Positions 35,349-48,323 of a DNA stretch of 64,000 bases are shown piece by piece. Within the stretch, counting starts at the first letter, position 1, and every line of letters starts with the position of its first letter. The translations under genes were made by a program, and so were the position numbers. Under the pieces are notes generated by a model. That model was not told the DNA's origin and did no database searches. It worked only from the letters and a program-made list of their open reading frames with translations. Source of the stretch: Hydractinia symbiolongicarpus (Eukaryota > Cnidaria > Hydrozoa > Anthoathecata > Hydractiniidae); contig NC_079887.1 of assembly GCF_029227915.1 (NCBI RefSeq), positions 28,333,650 through 28,397,649 of the forward strand. The letters are read 5' to 3'.

Positions 35349-36970
35349 TTTCTTAAACGATTTTTTAAATTATTATTTCACCACTAAAACGCATGAGACT
35401 TGTAGTTTTCAAGAATGTTTTCATTTTTAATGAGACGCTGAATAAAAGCAGTTTAATCGCCGGCAAACGAAAACCCGCGATTTTCGGTAAATCCCGGGCT
35501 TGGCACGTATAGTCGAATGTATACAAAGAAAGTACCCTGTGAGTAAACTCATTTCCAGAACGATTTTATAAATTATTTTTTCACCACTAAAGCGCATAAG
35601 ACTTGTAGTTTTTAAAAATGTTTTCATTTTTGATGAGACGCTGAATAAAAGAAGTTTAATCGCCGGCAAACGAAAACCCGCGATTTCCCGTAAATCCCGG
35701 GCTTGGCCCGTATAGTCAAAAGTATACAAAGAAAGTACCCAGGGAGTAAACTCATTTCCCAAACGATTTTTTAAATTATTTTTTCACCACTAAAACGCAT
35801 AAGACTTGTAGTTTTTAAAAATGTTTTCATTTTTGATGAGACGCTGAATAAAAGAAGTTTAATCGCCGGCAAACGAAAACCCGCGATTTCCCGTAAATCC
35901 CGGCTTGGCCCGTATAGTCAAAAGTATACAAAGAAAGTACCCAGGGAGTAAACTCATTTCCCAAACGATTTTGTAAATTATTATTTCACCACTAAAATGC
36001 ATGAGACTTGTAGTTTTCAAAAATGTTTTCATTTTTGATGAAACGCTGAATAAAAGAAGTTTAATCGCCGGCAAACGAAAACCCGCGATTTCCCGTAAAT
36101 CCCGGGCTTGGCCCGTATAGTCAAAAGTATACAAAGAAAGTACCCAGGGAGTAAACTCATTTCCCGAACGATTTTTTAAATTACTTTTCCACCACTAAAA
36201 GGCATGAGACTTGTAGTTTTTAAAAATGTTTTCATTTTTGATGAGACGCTGAATAAATGAAGTTTAATCGCCGGCAAACGAAAACCTGCGATTTCCCGTA
36301 AATCCTGGACTCGGCCCGTATAGTCAAAAGTATACAAAGAAAGTACCCAGGGAGTAAACTCATTTCTTGAACGATTTTTTAAATTATTATTTCACCACTA
36401 AAACGCATGAGACTTGTAGTTTTCAAGAATGTTTTCATTTTTAATGAGACGCTGAATAAAAGCAGTTTAATCGCCGGCAAACGAAAACCCGCGATTTTCC
36501 GTAAATCCCGGGCTTGGCACGTATAGTCGAATGTATACAAAGAAAGTACCCTGTGAGTAAACTCATTTCCAGAACGATTTTATAAATTATTTTTTCACCA
36601 CTAAAACGCATAAGACTTGTAGTTTTTAAAAATGTTCTCATTTTTGATGAGACGCTGAATAAAAGAAGTTAAATCGCCGGCAAACGAAAACCCCCGATTT
36701 CCCGTAAATCCCGGCTTGGCCCGTATAGTCAAAAGTATACAAAGAAAGTACCCAGGTAGTAAACGTATTTCCCAAACGATTTTTTAAATTATTTTTTCAC
36801 CACTAAAACGCATGAGACTTGTAGTTTTTAAAAATGTTTTCATTTTTGATGAGACGCTGAATAAAAGAAGTTTAATCGCCGGCAAACGAAAATCCGCGAT
36901 TTCCCGTAAATCCCGGGCTTGGCCCGTATAGTCAAAAGTATACAAAGAAAGTACCCAGGGAGTAAACTCA
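35349..36970 (+). repeat. Higher-order repeat F, copy 2
   Basis: Tandem copy of 33727-35348 with essentially no differences noticed, so it is recent. It ends where the TTTCTTAAACG marker would be expected but TTTCCCGAACG is found instead. Confidence 0.9.
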
Positions 36971-39789
36971 TTTCCCGAACGATTTTTTAAATTACTTTTT
37001 CACCACTAAAACGCATGAGACTTGTAGTTTTTAAAAATGTTTTCATTTTTGATGAGACGCTGAATAAATGAAGTTTAATCGCCGGCAAACGAAAACCTGC
37101 GATTTCCCGTAAATCCTGGACTCGGCCCGTATAGTCAAAAGTATAAAAAGAAAGTACCCAGGGAGTAAACTCATTTCCCAAACGACTTTTTAAATTATTG
37201 TTTCACCACTAAAACGCATGAGACTTGTAGTTTTCAAGAATGTTTTCATTTTTAATGAGACGCTGAATAAAAGCAGTTTAATCGCCGGCAAACGAAAACC
37301 CGCGATTTCCCGTAAATCCCGGGCTTGGCACGTATAGTCGAATGTATACAAAGAAAGTACCCTGTGAGTAAACTCATTTACAGAACGATTTTTTAAATTA
37401 TTTTTTCACCACTAAAACGCATAAGACTTGTAGTTTTTAAAAATGTTTTCATTTTTGATGAGACGCTGAATAAAAGAAGTTTAATCGCCGGCAAACGAAA
37501 TCCCGCGTTTTCCCGTAAATCCGGGGCTTGGCCCGTATAGTCGAATGTATACAAAGATAGTACCCAGGGAGTAAACTCATTTCCTGAACGATTTTTTAAA
37601 TTTTTTTTTCGCCACTAAAACGCATAAGACTTGTAGTTTTCAAAAATGTTTTCATTTTTGATGAGACGCTTAATGAAAGAGGTTTAATCGCCGGAAAACG
37701 AAAACCCGCGATTTCCCGTAAATCCCGGGCTTGGCCCGTATAGTCGAATGTATACAAAGAAAGTACCCTGTGAGTAAACTCATTTCCAGAACGATTTTTT
37801 AAATTATTTTTTCACCACTAAACGCATGAGACTTGTAGTTTTTAAAAATGTTTTCATTTTTGATGAGACGCTGAATAAAAGAAGTTTAATCGCCGGCAAA
37901 CGAAAACCCGCGATTTCCCATAAATCCCGGGCTTGGCCCGTATAGTCGAATGTATACGAAGAAAGTACCCTGTGAGTAAACTCATTTCCAGAACGATTTT
38001 TTAAATTATTTTTTCACCACTAAACGCATGAGACTTGTAGTTTTCAAAAATATTTTCATATTTGATGAGGCGTTGAATAAAAGAAGTTTAATCGCCGGCA
38101 AACGAAAACCCGCGATTTCCCGTAAATCCCGGGCTTGGCCCGTATAGTCAAAAGTATACTAAGAAAGTACCCAGGGAGTAAACTCTTTTCCCAAACGATT
38201 TTTTAAATTATTATTTCACCACTAAAACGCATGAGACTTGTAGTTTTCAAAAATGTTTTCATTTTTGATGAAACGCTGAATAAAAGAAGTTTAATCGCCG
38301 GCAAACGAAAACCCGCGATTTCCCGTAAATCCCGGGCTTGGCCCGTATAGTCAAAAGTATACAAAGAAAGTACCCAGGGAGTAAACTCATTTCCCGAACG
38401 ATTTTTTAAATTACTTTTCCACCACTAAAAGGCATGAGACTTGTAGTTTTTAAAAATGTTTTCATTTTTGATGAGACGCTGAATAAAAGAAGTTTAATCG
38501 CCGGCAAACGAAAACCCGCGATTTCCCGTAAATCCCGGGCTTGGCCCGTATAGTCAAAAGTATACAAAGAAAGTACCCAGGGAGTAAACTCATTTCCCAA
38601 ACGATTTTTTAAATTATTTTTTCACCACTAAAACGCATAAGACTTGTAGTTTTTAAAAATGTTTTCATTTTTGATGAGACGCTGAATAAAAGAAGTTTAA
38701 TCGCCGGCAAACGAAAACCCGCGATTTCCCGTAAATCCCGGCTTGGCCCGTATATTCAAAAGTATACAAAGAAAGTACCCAGGGAGTAAACTCATTTCCC
38801 AAACGATTTTTTAAATTATTATTTCACCACTAAAACGCATGAGACTTGTAGTTTTCAAAAATGTTTTCATTTTTGATGAAACGCTGAATAAAAGAAGTTT
38901 AATCGCCGGCAAACGAAAACCCGCGATTTCCCGTAAATCCCGGGCTTGGCCCGTATAGACAAAAGTATACAAAGAAAGTACCCAGGGAGTAAACTCATTT
39001 CTCGAACGATTTTTTAAATTACTTTTCCACCACTAAAAGGCATGAGACTTGTAGTTTTTAAAAATGTTTTCATTTTTGATGAGACGCTGAATAAATGAAG
39101 TTTAATCGCCGGCAAACGAAAACCTGCGATTTCCCGTAAATCCTGGACTCGGCCCGTATAGTCAAAAATATACAAAGAAAGTACCCAGGGAGTAAACTCA
39201 TTTCTTAAACGATTTTTTAAATTATTATTTCACCACTAAAACGCATGAGACTTGTAGTTTTCAAGAATGTTTTCATTTTTAATGAGACGCTGAATAAAAG
39301 CAGTTTAATCGCCGGCAAACGAAAACCCGCGATTTTCCGTAAATCCCGGGCTTGGCACGTATAGTCGAATGTATACAAAGAAAGTACCCTGTGAGTAAAC
39401 TCATTTCCAAAACGATTTTATAAATTATTTTTTCACCACTAAAACGCATAAGACTTGTAGTTTTTAAAAATGTTTTCATTTTTGATGAGACGCTGAATAA
39501 AAGAAGTTTAATCGCCGGCAAACGAAAACCCGCGATTTCCCGTAAATCCCGGCTTGGCCCGTATAGTCAAAAGTATACAAAGAAAGTACCCAGGGAGTAA
39601 ACTGATTTCCCAAACGATTTTTTAAATTATTTTTTCACCACTAAAACGCATGAGACTTGTAGTTTTTAAAAATGTTTTCATTTTTGATGAGACGCTGAAT
39701 AAAAGAAGTTTAATCGCCGGCAAACGAAAATCCGCGATTTCCCGTAAATCCCGGGCTTGGCCCGTATAGTCAAAAGTATACAAAGAAAG
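36971..39789 (+). repeat. Satellite monomers related to repeats D to F
   Basis: About fourteen monomers in the same orientation. Parts match neighbouring blocks: 38200-39250 resembles 34340-34850, and the monomer at about 36990 recurs near 39830 and 40435. No gene or insertion is seen. Confidence 0.75.
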
Positions 39790-41000
39790 TACCCAGGTAG
39801 TAAACTCATTTCCCGAACGATTTTTTAAATTACTTTTTCACCACTAAAACGCATGAGACTTGTAGTTTTTAAAAATGTTTTCATTTTTGATGAGACGCTG
39901 AATAAATGAAGTTTAATCGCCGGCAAACGAAAACCTGCGATTTCCCGTAAATCCTGGACTCGGGCCGTATAGTCAAAAGTATAAAAAGAAAGTACCCAGG
40001 GAGTAAACTCATTTCCCAAACGACTTTTTAAATTATTTTTTCACCACTAAAACGCATGAGACTTGTAGTTTTCAAGAATGTTTTCATTTTTAATGAGACG
40101 CTGAATAAAAGCAGTTTAATCGCCGGCAAACGAAAACCCGCGATTTCCCGTAAATCCCGGGCTTGGCACGTATAGTCGAATGTATACAAAGAAAGTACCC
40201 TGTGAGTAAACTCATTTCCAGAACGATTTTTTAAATTATTTTTTCACCACTAAAACGCATAAGACTTGTAGTTTTTAAAAATGTTTTCATTTTTGATGAG
40301 ACGCTGAATAAAAGAAGTTTAATCGCCGGCAAACGAAAATCCGCGATTTCCCGTAAATCCCGGGCTTGGCCCGTATAGTCAAAAGTATACAAAGAAAGTA
40401 CCCAGGTAGTAAACTCATTTCCCGAACGATTTTTTAAATTACTTTTTCACCACTAAAACGCATGAGACTTGTAGTTTTTAAAAATGTTTTCATTTTTGAT
40501 GAGACGCTGAATAAATGAAGTTTAATCGCCGGCAAACGAAAACCTGCGATTTCCCGTAAATCCTGGACTCGGCCCGTATAGTCAAAAGTATAAAAAGAAA
40601 GTACCCAGGGAGTAAACTCATTTCCCAAACGACTTTTTAAATTATTGTTTCACCACTAAAACGCATGAGACTTGTAGTTTTCAAGAATGTTTTCATTTTT
40701 AATGAGACGCTGAATAAAAGCAGTTTAATCGCCGGCAAACGAAAACCCGCGATTTCCCGTAAATCCCGGGCTTGGCACGTATAGTCGAATGTATACAAAG
40801 AAAGTACCCTGTGAGTAAACTCATTTCCAGAACGATTTTTTAAATTATTTTTTCACCACTAAAACGCATAAGACTTGTAGTTTTTAAAAATGTTTTCATT
40901 TTTGATGAGACGCTGAATAAAAGAAGTTTAATCGCCGGCAAACGAAATCCCGCGTTTTCCCGTAAATCCGGGGCTTGGCCCGTATAGTCGAATGTATACA
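39790..41000 (+). repeat. Tandem duplication, offset 609 bp (3 monomers)
   Basis: The CCAGGTAGTAAACTC junction, the ATTACTTTTTCACC monomer with AAATGAAG and GTATAAAAAG, and the CGACTTTTTAAATTATT monomer occur at about 39795-40020 and again 609 bp later. Edges are approximate. Confidence 0.8.
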
Positions 41001-42420
41001 AAGAAAGTACCCAGGGAGTAAACTCATTTCCCGAACGATTTTTTAAATTTTTTTTTCGCCACTAAAACGGATGAGACTTGTAGTTTTCAAAAATGTTTTC
41101 ATTTTTGATGAGACGCTTAATGAAAGAGGTTTAATCGCCGGAAAACGAAAACCCGCGATTTTCCGTAAATCCCGGGCTTGGCCCGTATAGTCGAATGTAT
41201 ACAAAGAAAGTACCCTGTGAGTAAACTCATTTCCAGAACGAAATTTTAAATTACTTTTTCACCACTAAAACGCATAAGACTTGTAGTTTTTAAAAATGTT
41301 TTCATTTTTCATGACACGCTGAATAAAAGCAGTTTAATAGCCGGCAAACGAAAACCCGCGATTTCCCGTAAATCCCGGGCTTGGCACGTATAGTCGAATG
41401 TATACAAAGAAAGTACCCTGTGAGTAAACTCATTTCCAGAACGATTTATTAAATTTTTTTTTCACCACTAAAACGCATGAGACTTGTAGTTTTCAAGAAT
41501 GTTTTCATTTTTAATGAGACGCTGAATAAAAGCAGTTTAATCGCCGGCAAACGAAAACCCGCGATTTCCCGTAAATCCCGGGCTTGGCACGTTTAGTCGA
41601 ATGTATACAAAGAAAGTACCCTGTGAGTAAACTCATTTCCAGAACGATTTTTTAAATTATTTTTTCCCCACTAAAACGCATAAGACTTGTAGTTTTTAAA
41701 AATGTTTTCATTTTTGGTGAGACGCTGAATAAAAGAAGTTTAATCGCCGGCAAACGAAAACCCGCGATTTCCCGTAAATCCGGCTTGGCCCGTATAGTCA
41801 AAAGTATACAAAGAAAGTATCCAGGGAGTAAACTCATTTCCCAAACGATTTTTTAAATTTTTTTTTCACCAATAAAACACATGAGACTTGTAGGTTTCAA
41901 AAATGTTTTCATTGTTGATGAGACGCTTAATGAAAGAGGTTTAATCGCCGGAAAATGAAAACCCGCGATTTCCCATAAATCCCGGGCTTGGCCCGTATAG
42001 TCGAATCTATACAAAGAAAGTACCCTGTGAGTAAACTCATTTCCAGAACGATTTTTTAAATTATTTTTTCCCCACTAAAACGCATAAGACTTGTAGTTTT
42101 TAAAAATGTTTTCATTTTTGGTGAGACGCTGAATAAAAGAAGTTTAATCGCCGGCAAACGAAAACCCGCGATTTCCCGTAAATCCCGGCTTGGCCCGTAT
42201 AGTCAAAAGTATACAAAGAAAGTATCCAGGGAGTAAACTCATTTCCCGAACGAAATTTTAATTTACTTTTTCACCACTAAAACTCATGAGACTTGTAGTT
42301 TTTAAAAATGTTTTCATTTTTCATGAGACGCTGAATAAAAGAAGTTTAATCGCCGGCAAATGAAAACCCGCGATTTCCCGTAAATCCCGGGATTGGCACG
42401 TATAGTCGAATGTATACAAA
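41001..42420 (+). repeat. Satellite monomers with several unusual single copies
   Basis: About seven monomers. They include GAACGAAATTTTAAATTAC (41240), CATGACACGCTG (41310), TTTTTTCCCCACTAAAACG (41660 and 42065), CACCAATAAAACACATG (41867) and GTCGAATCTATAC (42000). These are the first appearances in the window of variants common further right. Confidence 0.78.
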
Positions 42421-44647
42421 GAAATTACCCTGTGAGTAAACTCATTTCCAGAACGATTTTTTAAATTATTTTTTCACCACTAAAACGCATGAGACTTGTA
42501 GTTTTCAAGAATGTTTTCATTTTTAATGAGACGCTGAATAAAAGCAGTTTAATCGCCGGCAAACGAAAACCCGCGATTTCCCGTAAATCCCGGGCTTGGC
42601 ACGTATAGTCGAATGTATACAAAGAAAGTACCCTGTGAGTAAACTCATTTCCAGAACGATTTTTTAAATTATTTTTTCACCACTAAAACGCATAAGACTT
42701 GTAGTTTTTAAAAATGTTTTCATTTTTGATGAGACGCTGAATAAAAGAAGTTTAATCGCCGGCAAACGAAAACCCGCGATTTCCTGTAAATCCCGGCTTG
42801 GCCCGTATAGTCAAAAGTATACAAAGAAAGTACCCAGGGAGTAAACTCATTTCCCAAACGATTTTTTAAATTATTATTTCACCACTAAAACGCATGAGAC
42901 TTGTAGTTTTCAAAAATATTTTCATTTTTGATGAAACGCTGAATAAAAGAAGTTTAATCGCCGGCAAACGAAAGCCCGCGATTTCCCGTAAATCCCGGTC
43001 TTGGCCCGTATAGTCAGAAGTATACAAAGAAAGTACCCAGGGAGTAAACTCATTTCCCGAACGATTTTTTAAATTACATTTCACCACTAAAAGGCATGAG
43101 ACTTGTAGTTTTTAAAAATGTTTTCATTTTTGATGAGACGCTGAATAAATGAAGTTTAATCGCCGGCAAACGAAAACCTGCGATTTCCCGTAAATCCTGG
43201 ACTCGGCCCGTATAGTCAAAAGTATACAAAGAAAGTACCCAGGGAGTAAACTCATTTCCCAAACGATTTTTTAAATTATTATTTCACCACTAAAACGCAT
43301 GAGACTTGTAGTTTTCAAGAATGTTTTCATTTTTGATGAGACGCTGAATAAATGAAGTTTAATCGCCGGCAAACGAAAACCTGCGAATTCCCGTAAATCC
43401 TGGACTCGGCCCGTATAGTCAAAAGTATACAAAGAAAGTACCCAGGGAGTAAACTCATTTCCCAAACGACTTTTTAAATTATTGTTTCGCCACTAAAACG
43501 CATGAGACTTGTAGTTTTCAAGAATGTTTTCATTTTTAATGAGACGCTGAATAAAAGCAGTTTCATCGCCGGCAAACGAAAACCCGCGATTTCCCGTAAA
43601 TCCCGGGCTTGGCACGTATAGTCGAATGTATACAAAGAAAGTACCCTGTGAGTAAACTCATTTCCAGAACGATTTTTCAAATTATTTTTTCACCACTAAA
43701 ACGCATAAGACTTGTAGTTTTTAAAAATGTTTTCATTTTTGATGAGACGCTGAATAAAAGAAGTTTAATCGCCGGCAAACGAAATCCCGCGTTTTCCCGT
43801 AAATCCGGGGCTTGGCCCGTATAGTCGAATGTATACAAAGAAAGTACCCAGGGAGTAAACTCATTTCCCGAACGATTTTTTAAATTTTTTTTTCGCCACT
43901 AAAACGCATGAGACTTGTAGTTTTCAAAAATGTTTTCATTTTTGATGAGACGCTTAATGAAAGAGGTTTAATCGCCGGAAAACGAAAACCCGCGATTTCC
44001 CGTAAATCCCGGGCTTGGCCCGTATAGTCGAATGTATACAAAAAAGTACCCTGTGAGTAAACTCATTTCCAGAACGATTTTTTAAATTATTTTTCACCAC
44101 TAAACGCATGAGACTTGTAGTTTTCAAAAATATTTTCATATTTGATGAGACGCTGAATAAAAGAAGTTTAATCGCCGGCAAACGAAAACCCGCGATTTCC
44201 CGTAAATCCCGGGCTTGGCCCGTATAGTCAAAAGTATACAAAGAAAGTACCCGGGGAGTAAACTCATTTCCCGAACGAAATTTTAAATTACTTTTTCACC
44301 ACTAAAACGCATGAGACTTGTAGTTTTTAAAAATGTTTTCATTTTTCATGAGACGCTGAATAAAAGAAGTTTAATCGCCGGCAAACAAAATCCCGCGTTT
44401 ACCCGTAAATCCGGGGCTTGGCCCGTATAGTCGAATGTATACAAAGAAAGTACCCAGGGAGTAAACTCATTTCCCGAACGATTTTTTAAATTTTTTTTCG
44501 CCACTAAAACGCATGAGACTTGTAGTTTTCAAAAATGTTTTCATTTTTGATGAGACGCTTAATGAAAGAGGTTTATTCGCCGGAAAACAAAAACCCGCGA
44601 TTTCCCGAAAATCCCGGGCTTGGCCCGTATAGTCGAATGTATACAAA
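42421..44647 (+). repeat. Higher-order repeat G, copy 1 (11 monomers, 2227 bp)
   Basis: Runs from the rare GAAATTACCCTGTGAG variant at 42421 to the same variant at 44648. It carries CGAAAGCCCGCG, CCCGGTCTTGG, GTCAGAAGTATAC, TTACATTTCACCACTAAAAGG, GCGAATTCCCG, TTTCGCCACTAAAACG, CAGTTTCATCGCC and GTATACAAAAAAGTACCC. Confidence 0.9.
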
Positions 44648-46874
44648 GAAATTACCCTGTGAGTAAACTCATTTCCAGAACGATTTTTTAAATTATTTTT
44701 TCACCACTAAAACGCATGAGACTTGTAGTTTTCAAGAATGTTTTCATTTTTAATGAGACGCTGAATAAAAGCAGTTTAATCGCCGGCAAACGAAAACCCG
44801 CGATTTCCCGTAAATCCCGGGCTTGGCACGTATAGTCGAATGTATACAAAGAAAGTACCCTGTGAGTAAACTCATTTCCAGAACGATTTTTTAAATTATT
44901 TTTTCACCACTAAAACGCATAAGACTTGTAGTTTTTAAAAATGTTTTCATTTTTGATGAGACGCTGAATAAAAGAAGTTTAATCGCCGGCAAACGAAAAC
45001 CCGCGATTTCCTGTAAATCCCGGCTTGGCCCGTATAGTCAAAAGTATACAAAGAAAGTACCCAGGGAGTAAACTCATTTCCCAAACGATTTTTTAAATTA
45101 TTATTTCACCACTAAAACGCATGAGACTTGTAGTTTTCAAAAATATTTTCATTTTTGATGAAACGCTGAATAAAAGAAGTTTAATCGCCGGCAAACGAAA
45201 GCCCGCGATTTCCCGTAAATCCCGGTCTTGGCCCGTATAGTCAGAAGTATACAAAGAAAGTACCCAGGGAGTAAACTCATTTCCCGAACGATTTTTTAAA
45301 TTACATTTCACCACTAAAAGGCATGAGACTTGTAGTTTTTAAAAATGTTTTCATTTTTGATGAGACGCTGAATAAATGAAGTTTAATCGCCGGCAAACGA
45401 AAACCTGCGATTTCCCGTAAATCCTGGACTCGGCCCGTATAGTCAAAAGTATACAAAGAAAGTACCCAGGGAGTAAACTCATTTCCCAAACGATTTTTTA
45501 AATTATTATTTCACCACTAAAACGCATGAGACTTGTAGTTTTCAAGAATGTTTTCATTTTTGATGAGACGCTGAATAAATGAAGTTTAATCGCCGGCAAA
45601 CGAAAACCTGCGAATTCCCGTAAATCCTGGACTCGGCCCGTATAGTCAAAAGTATACAAAGAAAGTACCCAGGGAGTAAACTCATTTCCCAAACGACTTT
45701 TTAAATTATTGTTTCGCCACTAAAACGCATGAGACTTGTAGTTTTCAAGAATGTTTTCATTTTTAATGAGACGCTGAATAAAAGCAGTTTCATCGCCGGC
45801 AAACGAAAACCCGCGATTTCCCGTAAATCCCGGGCTTGGCACGTATAGTCGAATGTATACAAAGAAAGTACCCTGTGAGTAAACTCATTTCCAGAACGAT
45901 TTTTCAAATTATTTTTTCACCACTAAAACGCATAAGACTTGTAGTTTTTAAAAATGTTTTCATTTTTGATGAGACGCTGAATAAAAGAAGTTTAATCGCC
46001 GGCAAACGAAATCCCGCGTTTTCCCGTAAATCCGGGGCTTGGCCCGTATAGTCGAATGTATACAAAGAAAGTACCCAGGGAGTAAACTCATTTCCCGAAC
46101 GATTTTTTAAATTTTTTTTTCGCCACTAAAACGCATGAGACTTGTAGTTTTCAAAAATGTTTTCATTTTTGATGAGACGCTTAATGAAAGAGGTTTAATC
46201 GCCGGAAAACGAAAACCCGCGATTTCCCGTAAATCCCGGGCTTGGCCCGTATAGTCGAATGTATACAAAAAAGTACCCTGTGAGTAAACTCATTTCCAGA
46301 ACGATTTTTTAAATTATTTTTCACCACTAAACGCATGAGACTTGTAGTTTTCAAAAATATTTTCATATTTGATGAGACGCTGAATAAAAGAAGTTTAATC
46401 GCCGGCAAACGAAAACCCGCGATTTCCCGTAAATCCCGGGCTTGGCCCGTATAGTCAAAAGTATACAAAGAAAGTACCCGGGGAGTAAACTCATTTCCCG
46501 AACGAAATTTTAAATTACTTTTTCACCACTAAAACGCATGAGACTTGTAGTTTTTAAAAATGTTTTCATTTTTCATGAGACGCTGAATAAAAGAAGTTTA
46601 ATCGCCGGCAAACAAAATCCCGCGTTTACCCGTAAATCCGGGGCTTGGCCCGTATAGTCGAATGTATACAAAGAAAGTACCCAGGGAGTAAACTCATTTC
46701 CCGAACGATTTTTTAAATTTTTTTTCGCCACTAAAACGCATGAGACTTGTAGTTTTCAAAAATGTTTTCATTTTTGATGAGACGCTTAATGAAAGAGGTT
46801 TATTCGCCGGAAAACAAAAACCCGCGATTTCCCGAAAATCCCGGGCTTGGCCCGTATAGTCGAATGTATAGAAA
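44648..46874 (+). repeat. Higher-order repeat G, copy 2
   Basis: Tandem copy of 42421-44647 at offset 2227 bp with very few differences. Near the end it carries AATGTATAGAAAGAAAG in place of the GAAATT variant, which is the original right edge. Confidence 0.9.
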
Positions 46875-48323
46875 GAAAGTACCCTGTGAGTAAACTCATT
46901 TCCAGAACGATTTTTTAAATTATTTTTTCACCACTAAACGCATGAGACTTGTAGTTTTCAAAAATGTTTTCATTTTTGATGAGACGCTTAATGAAAGAGG
47001 TTTAATCGCCGGAAAACGAAAACCCGCGATTTCCCGTAAATCCCGGGCTTGGCCCGTATAGTCGAATGTATACAAAAAAAGTACCCTGTGAGTAAACTCA
47101 TTTCCAGAACGATTTTTTAAATTATTTTTCACCACTAAACGCATGAGACTTGTAGTTTTCAAAAATATTTTCATATTTGATGAGACGCTGAATAAAAGAA
47201 GTTTAATCGCCGGCAAACGAAAACCCGCGATTTCCCGTAAATCCCGGGCTTGGCCCGTATAGTCAAAAGTATACAAAGAAAGTACCCGGGGAGTAAACTC
47301 ATTTCCCGAACGAAATTTTAAATTACTTTTTCACCACTAAAACGCATGAGACTTGTAGTTTTTAAAAATGTTTTCATTTTTCATGAGACGCTGAATAAAA
47401 GAAGTTTAATCGCCGGCAAACAAAATCCCGCGTTTACCCGTAAATCCGGGGCTTGGCCCGTATAGTCGAATGTATACAAAGAAAGTACCCAGGGAGTAAA
47501 CTCATTTCCCGAACGATTTTTTAAATTTTTTTTCGCCACTAAAACGCATGAGACTTGTAGTTTTCAAAAATGTTTTCATTTTTGATGAGACGCTTAATGA
47601 AAGAGGTTTATTCGCCGGAAAACAAAAACCCGCGATTTCACGAAAATCCCGGGCTTGGCCCGTATAGTCGAATGTATACAAAGAAAGTACCCTGTGAGTA
47701 AACTCATTTCCAGAACGATTTTTTAAATTATTTTTTCACTACTAAACGCATGAGACTTGTAGTTTTCAAAAATATTTTCATATTTGATGGGACGCTGAAT
47801 AAAAGAAGTTTAATCGCCGGCAAACGAAAACCCGCGATTTCCCGTAAATCCCGGGCTTGGCACGTATAGTCGAATGTATACAAAGAAAGTACCCTGTGAG
47901 TAAACTCATTTCCAGAACGATTTCTTAAATTATTTTTTCACCACTAAAACCCATGAGACTTGTAGTTTTCAAGAATTTTTTCATTTTTAATGAGACGCTG
48001 AATAAAAGCAGTTTAATCGCCGGCAAACGAAAACCCGCGATTTCCCGTAAATCCCGGGCTTGGCACGTATAGTCAAATGTATACAAAGAAAGTACCCTGT
48101 GAGTAAACTCATTTCCAGAACGATTTTTTAAATTATTTTTTCACCACTAAAACGCATAAGACTTGTAGTTTTTAAAAATGTTTTCATTTTTGATGAGACG
48201 CTGTATAAAAGAAGTTTATTCGCCGGAAAACGATAACCCGCGATTTCCCGTAAATCCCGGCTTGGCCCGTATAGTCAAAAGTATACAAAGAAAGTACCCA
48301 GGGAGTAAACTCATTTCCCGAAC
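45290..48323 (+). repeat. Higher-order repeat H, copy 1 (15 monomers, about 3034 bp)
   Basis: Overlaps repeat G copy 2 and extends through a four-monomer partial repeat (46181 region and 46988 region, offset about 807) and the CTGTATAAAAG monomer at 48201. All of it recurs 3034-3035 bp downstream. Confidence 0.87.
48204..48211 (+). promoter_or_regulatory. TATAAAAG box-like variant
   Basis: A single A-to-T change turns GCTGAATAAAAG into GCTGTATAAAAG, giving a perfect TATA-box match. It recurs by duplication at 51239-51246 and 54076-54083. There is no other promoter evidence. Confidence 0.2.
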
